Assembly: GCA_043101635.1 (NCBI GenBank)
Contig: JBICIE010000009.1
Location: 12,873-76,872 of the forward strand
Direction of reading: 5' to 3'
DNA from: CAYMJK01 sp043101635
Lineage (GTDB): Bacteria > Planctomycetota > Phycisphaerae > Phycisphaerales > UBA1924
Length of the DNA: 64,000 bases
A program made the position numbers and the translations under genes. Positions 49,104 through 55,999 of this stretch are shown here, piece by piece. Within the stretch, counting starts at the first letter, position 1, and each line of letters starts with the position of its first letter. The notes beneath the pieces were generated by a model that saw only the letters and a list, made by a program, of their open reading frames with translations, was not told the origin of the DNA and searched no databases.

Positions 49104-51764
49104 ATGACCTCTCCGCTTGCCCGTGACATCTCCTGGCTGAGCACGCGTCTGGGCGAAGTCGAGAGCCCCGACGCCCGCGCTGCGCTCCAGCAGATCGGGC
49201 CGATCACCGAGCAGATGCTCGGCGCAGGGCAACTGGACCCCGCGCTGGCAGAACTCGATCTGGAGCAGATTCGCGCTGCGCTGAAGCTGCTGACGATCCG
49301 CTTCCACCTGCGCAACAAGGCCGAGCAGGTGCACATCGCCCGCATCAACCGGCAGCGCGAGCGCGTCGCCACCCCGCAGGCGCCGCGCCCCGAATCGATC
49401 GCCGAGGCCGTCGGCGCCCTGCGACGCGGGGGCGTCGCGCTCGAGCAGCTCCACAGCGCCCTGCAGCAGCTCGACATCCGCCCGACCCTGACAGCCCATC
49501 CGACCGAGTCCCGCCGGCGCAGCGTGATCCAGAAGCAGTCGCGCATCGGCGACCTGTTGACGCTCTACAGCGCCGAGGATACCACACCGACCGAACGCCG
49601 GCGCGCCGCCAGCGCCGTGCGCCAGACCCTGGCGCTGCTGCTGGCGACCGACGAGGTGCGCTCGCGACGGCTCGATGTCATCGACGAGGTGCGCAACGGG
49701 CTGCACTACCTCGCCGGGCCCATCTGGGACGCCATCTGTCCGCTTTATCATGACCTTGCCGACGCCATCGATCAGCACTACGGCGAGCGGCCGCCGCTCC
49801 CGGTCATCATGCGGTACCGCTCGTGGATCGGCGGCGACCGCGAGGGCAACCCGCTGGTCACCGCCGACGTCACCCGCCGGACCTTCGCCGAACTGCGCCA
49901 GGCCGCCGTGGCGCGCCACGGCGAGGCCCTGGAGAGCCTGCGCCGCGAACTCAGTGTCAGCGGGCGGCGCGTCGAGATCGATCCGGCGCTCGTGGAGTCG
50001 ATCCAGCGCGACGAGCAGGAGCGGCCGCTGGATCCGCAGCTTGTCCGCCACCTGCGCCACGAGCCGCTGCGCACCAAGATCCGCCACATGCAGCAGCGGC
50101 TGGGCGAACTCGACTACACCGCCGCCCGCTTCACCGAGGATCTGCTGACGCTGCAGCGGGCCTTGCGCTTCGCCGGCCTCGATGAGACGGCCGAGCGCGG
50201 GCCGCTGGCGGACGCCATCGTCCGGGCCCGGACCTTCGGGTTCCACCTGGCGGCGCTGGACATCCGCCAGCACAGCGGCGTGCACGAGGCTGTCATCGCC
50301 GAGATGCTCGGGGCAGCGGGTGTGACATCCGGGTACCAGCAGCTTGATGAGGCGGGGCGGCTGGAGGTTCTGCGTGAGGAACTGCGATCGTCGCGACCGC
50401 TGCTGGCGCCGGGGGCCCGGCTGTCGGCGCAGTCGCAGGAACTGCTCGACAGCCTGCGCATCTTCGCCGAGGCGGCCCAGCGCGAGCCGGAGTCGGTCGG
50501 CTCGTACATCGTGAGCATGTCGCACGACGCCAGTGATCTGCTGGAGGTGCTCGTACTGCTACGCGAGGTCGGGCTTTGGACGATCGAGGACGGGCAGGTG
50601 CAGTGCGCCATCGATGTGGCGCCGCTGTTCGAGACCGTCGATGATCTTGAACGCGCTGACGTGGTCGTGCGGGGGCTGCTCGCCGAGCCGGCCTACCGGG
50701 CCCAACTGGAAGCCCGCGGCAGGTTCCAGGAGATCATGCTCGGGTACTCCGACAGCAACAAGGATGGCGGGTACTGGGCCGCCAACTGGCGGCTGCACCA
50801 GGCCCAGGGACGGCTGGCCGAACTGTGCGCTGATGCCGGCCTGTCACTGCGATTCTTCCACGGACGCGGTGGGACCGTGGCCCGCGGCGGCGGCAGGGCA
50901 AACCGGGCGATCCTGGCGAGCCCGCCGGCCAGCCGGACCGGGCGCATCCGCTTCACCGAGCAGGGCGAGGTCATCTCGTTCCGCTACGCGATGGGCGCGC
51001 TGACGCACCGGCACCTGGAGCAGATCGTCAGCGCGATGCTGCTGGCCACCGCCCAGCGCGGGCAGGCGGCGCCGGACGATGGCGCGGGCGCGCTGATGGA
51101 TGATCTTGCCGACCGCTCGCGGAAGGCGTACCGGGCGCTGATCGACGATCCGGGCTTCTGGGAGACGTTCATCTCCTGCTCGCCGGTGCTGCACATCGGG
51201 GAGCTTCCGATGGCGTCCCGCCCGGTGTCGCGCAGCGGCGGGGCGCTGCAGTTCGACAGTCTGCGGGCGATTCCGTGGGTGTTCTCGTGGACGCAGATGC
51301 GCTACAACGCGCCGGGTTGGTATGGGGTGGGCTCGGCCTTTGCGGAGTTGGTGCTGGATGACCCGCAACGCCTGGAGGCCTGCCGCGGCGCCTATCAGCG
51401 CGGCGGGTACTTCCGCGCCTTCATCGACAACGCCCAGCAGGAGATGGCCCGGGCTCGCCTGCCGGTGGCCCGCTGGTACACGGCGCAGGCGGACCCCGGC
51501 CTGCACGATCGGCTCGCGGCAGAGTTCGAGCGGGCGCGAGAAGCCATCCTTGCCATCACCGGCCAGGAGGCGCTGCTGGACAACAACCCGGTGATCCAGC
51601 AGTCGATCCGCGAGCGCAACGGGGACACCGACATCATCAACGCGCTGCAGGTGGAACTGCTGCGCCGCTGGCGCCAGGCGGATGAGGCCGAGCAGGCGGC
51701 GCTGGAGCCGCTGATCCTGCTGAGCGTCAACGCCCTTGCGGCGGCGATGCAGAGCACGGGGTAG
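49104..51764 (+). CDS. ppc: Phosphoenolpyruvate carboxylase
   Basis: 886 residues, the usual bacterial length. It adds bicarbonate to PEP to make oxaloacetate. Catalytic motifs: LTAHPTESRRRSV (active His), GDREGNPLVTADVT, HLAALDIRQHSGVHEAVIAEML, SMSHDASDLLEVLVLLREVGL, GYSDSNKDGGYWAANWRLHQAQ (Lys), FFHGRGGTVARGGGRANRAILASPP, and FTEQGEVISFRYA. The glycine loop reads VARGGG where E. coli has IGRGGA, a variant shared by part of the family. The C-terminus ends LAAAMQSTG instead of the common QNTG; the last Gly is kept. Start fixed by a TACGGT box. Confidence 0.97.
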   Translation: MTSPLARDISWLSTRLGEVESPDARAALQQIGPITEQMLGAGQLDPALAELDLEQIRAALKLLTIRFHLRNKAEQVHIARINRQRERVATPQAPRPESIAEAVGALRRGGVALEQLHSALQQLDIRPTLTAHPTESRRRSVIQKQSRIGDLLTLYSAEDTTPTERRRAASAVRQTLALLLATDEVRSRRLDVIDEVRNGLHYLAGPIWDAICPLYHDLADAIDQHYGERPPLPVIMRYRSWIGGDREGNPLVTADVTRRTFAELRQAAVARHGEALESLRRELSVSGRRVEIDPALVESIQRDEQERPLDPQLVRHLRHEPLRTKIRHMQQRLGELDYTAARFTEDLLTLQRALRFAGLDETAERGPLADAIVRARTFGFHLAALDIRQHSGVHEAVIAEMLGAAGVTSGYQQLDEAGRLEVLREELRSSRPLLAPGARLSAQSQELLDSLRIFAEAAQREPESVGSYIVSMSHDASDLLEVLVLLREVGLWTIEDGQVQCAIDVAPLFETVDDLERADVVVRGLLAEPAYRAQLEARGRFQEIMLGYSDSNKDGGYWAANWRLHQAQGRLAELCADAGLSLRFFHGRGGTVARGGGRANRAILASPPASRTGRIRFTEQGEVISFRYAMGALTHRHLEQIVSAMLLATAQRGQAAPDDGAGALMDDLADRSRKAYRALIDDPGFWETFISCSPVLHIGELPMASRPVSRSGGALQFDSLRAIPWVFSWTQMRYNAPGWYGVGSAFAELVLDDPQRLEACRGAYQRGGYFRAFIDNAQQEMARARLPVARWYTAQADPGLHDRLAAEFERAREAILAITGQEALLDNNPVIQQSIRERNGDTDIINALQVELLRRWRQADEAEQAALEPLILLSVNALAAAMQSTG

Positions 51765-51768
51765 TTGA

Positions 51769-51845
51769 GTCAGCGGTCAGCGGTCAGCGGTCAGAGGTCA
51801 GAGGTCAGAGGTCAGAGGTCAGGGGTCAGGGGTCAGAGGTCAGGA
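51769..51845 (+). repeat. Heptanucleotide tandem repeat (11 x GTCAGNG)
   Basis: Eleven head-to-tail copies start 5 nt after the ppc stop. The fifth to seventh bases vary in blocks: three GTCAGCG, four GTCAGAG, two GTCAGGG, one GTCAGAG and a last GTCAGGA. The block order suggests slippage growth. No gene lies within. Confidence 0.95.
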
Positions 51846-51880
51846 AAGGCAGGAACCACAGATCGCACAGATGGCGCACG

Positions 51881-51913
51881 GATAAAAGAAAGGCCCGGCG
51901 CCTTCGCCGGGCC
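51881..51913 (-). terminator. Terminator of the zinc-ribbon gene
   Basis: Minus strand: 9-bp stem GGCCCGGCG/CGCCGGGCC with 4-nt loop, then TTTCTTTTATC, 10 nt after the stop at 51923. On the plus strand it could also serve ppc, but there it lacks a U run. Confidence 0.8.
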
Positions 51914-51922
51914 CTTAATCGC

Positions 51923-52396
51923 TCATTCGCTGATTCGCTCAGTCGCTTCTGCATCGCGGGCGGCGAGCCGGGCGATCTCGGGCGGGATCGGCTCGCCGCA
52001 TTCGGGGCAGATCGTTCCGGCGCCGGGCTCGCGCGGGGGCTGGATCGGGTACTTGCACTTCAGGCAGCGAGGGTTCGCGAGGTATCGCCTGATCCTCCAG
52101 CGCGTGCGCATGGCCAGCGCAAACGCGACAAACGTCGCAAAGACAAAGCAAGCCAGTACCGCCAGCGTGGCGGTGACGCGGGCGGTGAAGGGCCGATCCT
52201 CGCCCAAGTACTCGGCCGCCGCTGTAAGCGTGTACCGCCAGACCACATATGGCAGCCCGATCCAGAGCACGAGGATGCCCGCGGCAACAGCGAGCGGCTT
52301 GATCACCGAAGCCCCAAGGACGAACCGCGCGCACAGCGCCCGAGGCCAGCCGGTCTGGACTTGCACCATCCGCACGCTGCTGAACCAGCGCCGCAT
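51923..52396 (-). CDS. Membrane protein with a C-terminal zinc ribbon
   Basis: 157 residues. ATG at 52396 is fixed by TACGAT 5 nt upstream. Two membrane helices: VIKPLAVAAGILVLWIGLPYVVW and TARVTATLAVLACFVFATFVAFALAM. Then a basic stretch (RTRWRIRRYLANPR) leads to a rubredoxin-type zinc ribbon, CLKCKYPIQPPREPGAGTICPECGEPI (CxxC-x16-CxxC), facing the cytoplasm. Such ribbon-tailed small membrane proteins (RCxxCGYxLxG...CPECG) are frequent in planctomycetes; their role is unknown. The gene is flanked by two nearly identical hairpins and stands alone. Confidence 0.78.
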   Translation of the reverse strand: MRRWFSSVRMVQVQTGWPRALCARFVLGASVIKPLAVAAGILVLWIGLPYVVWRYTLTAAAEYLGEDRPFTARVTATLAVLACFVFATFVAFALAMRTRWRIRRYLANPRCLKCKYPIQPPREPGAGTICPECGEPIPPEIARLAARDAEATERISE

Positions 52397-52401
52397 GGGG
52401 A

Positions 52402-52407
52402 ATCGTA
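52402..52407 (-). promoter_or_regulatory. Leaderless -10 box (TACGAT)
   Basis: TACGAT ends 5 nt before the ATG at 52396 on the minus strand. No ribosome site is present. Confidence 0.6.
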
Positions 52408-52430
52408 TCCGATCCACCGATGGCCACAGA

Positions 52431-52461
52431 CAAAACAAAGGCCCGGCGCTTTCGCCGGGCC
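52431..52461 (-). terminator. Terminator-like hairpin upstream of the zinc-ribbon gene
   Basis: Same 9-bp stem as at 51892-51913 (GGCCCGGCG/CGCCGGGCC), loop CTTT or its complement, with TTTGTTTTG after it on the minus strand. It lies before, not after, the gene and would stop antisense transcription coming from the right. Confidence 0.55.
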
Positions 52462-52586
52462 TCAACCCATCTTCCCCTCTGCGTCACTCTGCTTCCTCTG
52501 CGGCCTCTGCGTTCTGCCTCTCTGCCTTTCCTACGCCGCGATCTGCAACCCGCCCTGGGCCTGGTTGCTGCCCGGCTTGCCGCCCC

Positions 52587-52592
52587 TAGCAT
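52587..52592 (+). promoter_or_regulatory. Leaderless -10 box (TAGCAT)
   Basis: TAGCAT ends 5 nt before the GTG at 52598. No Shine-Dalgarno is visible. Confidence 0.55.
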
Positions 52593-52597
52593 CTGCT

Positions 52598-52867
52598 GTG
52601 ATCCGGCTCAGTTCCATCCTCATGCTGGTGGCAGGGCTGGCTCTGATCGGCTACGGCCTGTACGCCGGGATCTCGGCGCTGGGGGATCTGTATCAGGGGG
52701 CGCTGGACGCCCCGCTGGATCAGCCTCCGGATGCCGAGCAGAACACACGGGGCGCCATGCTCCGCGCTGCCCTCATCGGCGCCGCCGGCATTCCGGCGCT
52801 GCTGCTGGGCAAGCTGTTTCTGGCGCGGGACCTGGCGAGGAAGCGGCGGAACAAGAGGAGCGACTGA
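52598..52867 (+). CDS. Small two-helix membrane protein of unknown function
   Basis: 89 residues starting with GTG: VIRLSSILMLVAGLALIGYGLYAGISALGDLYQGALDAPLDQPPDAEQN..., then a second hydrophobic segment AALIGAAGIPALLLGKLFL and a basic end LARDLARKRRNKRSD. Two membrane helices with a short polar loop are predicted. The GTG at 52598 is fixed by TAGCAT 5 nt upstream. Its stop overlaps the ATG of the HAD gene by one base (TGATG), so both are on one transcript. Function unknown. Confidence 0.65.
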   Translation: MIRLSSILMLVAGLALIGYGLYAGISALGDLYQGALDAPLDQPPDAEQNTRGAMLRAALIGAAGIPALLLGKLFLARDLARKRRNKRSD

Positions 52868-53559
52868 TGCTCGATGTCGCCAGCTTCGACGCGATGACGT
52901 TCGACTGCTACGGCACGCTGATCGACTGGGAGACCGGGATCGTCGAAGCGGTGCAGCCGGTGCTGCGCGCGCACGATGTGTCGATCGATGATGACTCGCT
53001 GCTGGAGCTGTACGCCGAACTGGAATCGGGGGCGCAGCAGGGGGAGTTCCGGCCGTACCGCGAGATCCTGGGGTCAGTGATGGATGGGTTCGGCGCGCGG
53101 CTCGGCTTTGCCCCCACCGGCGCCGAGCGGGATGTCATCGCGGCATCCGTCGCTGACTGGGCGCCGTTCGACGACACGACCGAGGCGCTTGGGGTCCTCG
53201 GGCGCCACTGCCGGCTGGCGATCCTCAGCAACATCGATGATGACCTGATCGCCGGCTCGCTCGCGCAGCTCGGCGTGGAGTTCGCCGCGGTGGTCACGGC
53301 CGAGCAGGTCAAGTCGTACAAGCCGCGGCGTGCCCACTTCGACGAGGGGCTGCGCCGGCTGGGCCTCGACCGCTCGCAGGCGCTCCACGTGGCCCAGAGC
53401 AGGTACCACGACATCGCGCCGGCCGGGGAGCTGGGCTTTGCGACCGTCTGGGTCAACCGACAGGCAGGTCGCCACGGCGCCACCACGCCCTCGGTGGCCC
53501 GGCCGGATCTGGAAGTCCCCAGCCTCGGGGCGCTGGCGCGGCTGGCCGAGCGCCAGTGA
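52867..53559 (+). CDS. HAD-superfamily hydrolase (haloacid dehalogenase type II-like)
   Basis: 230 residues. HAD motif I FDAMTFDCYGTLIDWE (nucleophile Asp), motif II ILSNIDDDL (LAILSN), motif III Lys in QVKSYKPRRAHFDEGLRRLG, motif IV reduced to HVAQSRYHDIAPAGELGFATVWVNR. The FDxYGTLxDW and SYKP motifs with an all-alpha cap after motif I are those of L-2-haloacid dehalogenases. In motif IV the usual HVAD/GD is HVAQS-RYHDI, as in family members that still have Asp. ATG at 52867 has GAGGAG upstream in the previous gene. True substrate unknown; a phosphatase role is also possible. Confidence 0.85.
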   Translation: MLDVASFDAMTFDCYGTLIDWETGIVEAVQPVLRAHDVSIDDDSLLELYAELESGAQQGEFRPYREILGSVMDGFGARLGFAPTGAERDVIAASVADWAPFDDTTEALGVLGRHCRLAILSNIDDDLIAGSLAQLGVEFAAVVTAEQVKSYKPRRAHFDEGLRRLGLDRSQALHVAQSRYHDIAPAGELGFATVWVNRQAGRHGATTPSVARPDLEVPSLGALARLAERQ

Positions 53560-53617
53560 ACACGAAACTGATTCCCGCTTGCGTTGCGGGCCTGAAGAGT
53601 TGGTAGGGCTGGTAGGG

Positions 53618-53634
53618 CCCCCACGGAGTGGGGG
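53618..53634 (+). terminator. Hairpin after the HAD gene
   Basis: CCCCCAC-GGA-GTGGGGG, a 7-bp stem with a 3-nt loop, 58 nt after the stop and just before the scoB promoter. No U tract, so termination is uncertain. Confidence 0.35.
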
Positions 53635-53648
53635 GGTACCCAGGGCCG

Positions 53649-53654
53649 TACACT
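53649..53654 (+). promoter_or_regulatory. Leaderless -10 box (TACACT)
   Basis: TACACT ends 6 nt before the ATG at 53661. No ribosome site is visible. Confidence 0.55.
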
Positions 53655-53660
53655 GACGCC

Positions 53661-54323
53661 ATGGCACTGACCCGCGAAGAGATCACCAGGCGCGCTGCCA
53701 GGGAGCTGCGCGACGGCTACATCGTGAACCTCGGCATCGGCATGCCCACGCTGGTGGCCAACTACATCCCCGAGGGGATGGATGTGTGGCTGCAGTCGGA
53801 GAACGGGCTGCTGGGCATCGGTCCGTTCCCGACCGACGATGAGGTGGACGCCGACCTGATCAACGCCGGCAAGCAGACGATCACCGCCCGCACCGGCGCC
53901 AGCTACTTCAGCAGCGCCGACAGCTTCGGCATGATCCGCGGCGGGCACATCGACATGTGCATCCTCGGCGCCATGCAGGTGAGCCAGGGGGGCGACATCG
54001 CCAACTGGATGATCCCGGGCAAGATGGTCAAGGGGATGGGCGGGGCGATGGACCTTGTCGCCGGGGTGCGCAAGGTCGTGGTCACCATGGAGCACAACTC
54101 GCGCAAGGGCGAGGCCAAGCTGGTCAAGGCGTGCGACCTGCCGCTGACCGGCAAGGGCTGCGTGACCATGCTCATCACCGATCTGTGCGTGATGGAGTTC
54201 GACGCCCAGCGCCACCGCTTCGTGCTGACGGAGCTTGCCCCGGGCGTGACGGCGGAGGAAGTCCGCGAGAAGACCGCCGGGGAGTACTTCGAGGCGGATG
54301 AGATCCACGAGATCGCCATCTGA
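53661..54323 (+). CDS. scoB: 3-oxoacid CoA-transferase, subunit B (unpaired)
   Basis: 220 residues. CoA-transferase family I beta subunit: LTREEITRRAARELRDGYIVNLGIGMPTLVANYIPEGMDVWLQSENGLLGIGPFP, with the catalytic Glu in SENG. Then GGHIDMCILGAMQVSQGGDIANWMIPGKMVKGMGGAMDLVAGVRKVVVTMEH and a C-terminal EVREKTAGEYFEADE. The enzyme moves CoA from succinyl-CoA to acetoacetate (ketone body or butyrate-type use). It needs subunit A, which is normally adjacent but is absent on both sides here (HAD hydrolase upstream, purD downstream). The partner is presumably elsewhere. Confidence 0.92.
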   Translation: MALTREEITRRAARELRDGYIVNLGIGMPTLVANYIPEGMDVWLQSENGLLGIGPFPTDDEVDADLINAGKQTITARTGASYFSSADSFGMIRGGHIDMCILGAMQVSQGGDIANWMIPGKMVKGMGGAMDLVAGVRKVVVTMEHNSRKGEAKLVKACDLPLTGKGCVTMLITDLCVMEFDAQRHRFVLTELAPGVTAEEVREKTAGEYFEADEIHEIAI

Positions 54324-54345
54324 GTCGCGATTGGCTCCCGCGCCG

Positions 54346-54351
54346 TACCAT
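54346..54351 (+). promoter_or_regulatory. Leaderless -10 box (TACCAT) of purD
   Basis: TACCAT ends 5 nt before the ATG at 54357. No Shine-Dalgarno is visible. Confidence 0.6.
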
Positions 54352-54356
54352 CGACC

Positions 54357-55697
54357 ATGACCGACCCGATCAATGTCCTGCTCGTCGGCGGCGGCGGGCG
54401 CGAGCACGCCATCGCAGCGCAGCTTCGCCGCTCGGACCGCCTCGGCGAGCTGTTCCTGACCCATCCGGGCAACCCGGGGCTGGCCGTGCTGGGCACGCCG
54501 GTCGATGTGCCGGTGGCGCGCCGGGAGATCTACCGCCTGGTGCAATTCTGCGAGAAGAAGCGCGTCGGCCTGGTGGTGATCGGCCCGGAGGATCCGCTGG
54601 CCGAGGGCTACGCCGACGCCCTGGCGGCGCCCGGCCGGCTCGTCTTCGGCCCATCGCAGGAGGCGGCGCAGCTCGAGAGCGACAAGGCCTGGGCCAAGGA
54701 CCTGATGCGCTCGGCCAGCGTCCCCACCGCCGAGGCCCGCACCTTCGAGCGGGCTGAGGAGGCCGTCGCCTACATCGAGAGCCGCGAGCATCCGCCGGTG
54801 CTCAAGGCCGCGGGGCTGGCCAAGGGCAAGGGCGTGCTGGTGCCCGATTCGATCGAAGAGGCCGTGCGCGGCGTGCAGCGCATCATGACCCAGCGCGAGT
54901 TCGGCGATGCCGGCGCCCGCATCGTGATCGAGGAGCGGCTGCGCGGCCCCGAGGTCTCGGTGCTGGCGCTGGTCGATGGGCGCAGCATCTACCTGCTGGA
55001 GCCGTGCCAGGATCACAAGCGTCTGCTCGACAACGATGAGGGGCCCAACACCGGCGGCATGGGCGCGTTCTGCCCGAGCGGGCTGGTCGATGATGACATG
55101 ATGGGGCGCATCGAGCGCGACATCCTCGTGCCCACCGTGGATGCCCTGCGCCGGCGCGGCATCGACTACCGCGGCGTGCTGTACGCCGGGCTGATGCTCA
55201 CGCACGCCGGCCCGAAGGTCCTCGAGTTCAACGTGCGTTTCGGCGACCCGGAGTGCCAGGCCCTGCTGCCGCGCCTGACCAGCGACCTGCTGGAAGCGAT
55301 GCTGGCGACCTGCGAGCGGCGCCTGCGCGACATCGACCTGTCGTGGCGCCCGGGCTGCGCGGTCACCGTCGTGCTCGCCAGCGAGGGCTACCCGGAGAAG
55401 CCGGTCAAGGGCGCAGTGATCGAGGGCGTGGAGCAGGCGGAGGCGATGGAGGATGTCCACATCTTCCACGCCGGCACAGCGCGGGATGCCCAGGGCCGGC
55501 TGGTCACCGCCGGCGGGCGCGTGCTGGCGGTGACCGCCCTCGGCGCGGACGTGGGCGCTGCTCGCGAGCGGGCCTACGCCGCGGCGGAACTGATCCGCTT
55601 CCCCGGCCGGCAAATGCGGACCGACATCGCAGCGCCGGGTCGCCCCGGCGTGCCGGCGACCGGCGCCGCGCCGCCCCCGCCCGTCACCGCGCGGTGA
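54357..55697 (+). CDS. purD: Phosphoribosylamine-glycine ligase (GAR synthetase)
   Basis: 446 residues. It joins 5-phosphoribosylamine and glycine in purine synthesis. Motifs: NVLLVGGGGREHAIAAQL, GNPG(L)A, VVIGPEDPLAEGYADAL, GPSQEAAQLESDKAWAKDLM, ATP-grasp VLKAAGLAKGKGVLV, IEERLRGPEVSVLALVDG, EGPNTGGMGAFCP, GVLYAGLMLTHAGPKVLEFNVRFGDPECQALLPRL. All are typical. The C-terminus has an extra Pro/Ala-rich tail after IRFPGRQMRTDI. No other pur gene is nearby. Start fixed by a TACCAT box. A 21-nt repeat array follows it. Confidence 0.96.
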   Translation: MTDPINVLLVGGGGREHAIAAQLRRSDRLGELFLTHPGNPGLAVLGTPVDVPVARREIYRLVQFCEKKRVGLVVIGPEDPLAEGYADALAAPGRLVFGPSQEAAQLESDKAWAKDLMRSASVPTAEARTFERAEEAVAYIESREHPPVLKAAGLAKGKGVLVPDSIEEAVRGVQRIMTQREFGDAGARIVIEERLRGPEVSVLALVDGRSIYLLEPCQDHKRLLDNDEGPNTGGMGAFCPSGLVDDDMMGRIERDILVPTVDALRRRGIDYRGVLYAGLMLTHAGPKVLEFNVRFGDPECQALLPRLTSDLLEAMLATCERRLRDIDLSWRPGCAVTVVLASEGYPEKPVKGAVIEGVEQAEAMEDVHIFHAGTARDAQGRLVTAGGRVLAVTALGADVGAARERAYAAAELIRFPGRQMRTDIAAPGRPGVPATGAAPPPPVTAR

Positions 55698-55728
55698 GCC
55701 CCCGGGCGCCCCGAGCCGAAGCCCGGCG

Positions 55729-55896
55729 CCCTCGCGTCGGTGTTCGATGCGCTCGCGTCGGCTCCTGACCCCCTCGCGTCGGCTCCTGACTCCCCCGCGT
55801 CGACTCCTGACACCCTCGCGTCGGCTCCTGACGACCGCGCATCGGTCTTCGGCGCGCTCGCGTCAACACCTGACGAGAGCGCATCGAAGACCGACA
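55729..55896 (+). repeat. 21-nt imperfect tandem repeat (8 units)
   Basis: Eight units of 21 nt; the core CTCGCGTCGGCTCCTGA recurs with an invariant phase (CGT or CAT at 55735, 55756, 55777, 55798, 55819, 55840, 55861, 55882). Units 6 to 8 are more diverged. Since 21 is a multiple of three, a frame on either strand reads as a heptapeptide repeat (LASAPDP... on plus; SGADARG... on minus). Neither has a convincing start, so I treat it as a non-coding array between purD and the convergent DUF4340 gene. The remaining bases of this 302-bp gap show nothing else. Confidence 0.85.
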
Positions 55897-55999
55897 CGGG
55901 GCATATCTGGACCTTGCCGGCCGCCTCGATGGCCGCCGGATCGCCCGGATTGCCTTCCGCAAGCGGAAAGACGGCTCCGGGCCACCTGTGGCCGCGAGA

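Noticed and set aside
51769..51845. CRISPR-like array
   Set aside because: Direct heptamers have no spacers; the 21-nt array at 55729 also lacks unique spacers and cas genes.
52908..55613. 901-residue open frame antisense to the HAD, scoB and purD genes
   Set aside because: It spans three real genes on the opposite strand and their promoters, with shadow-type composition.
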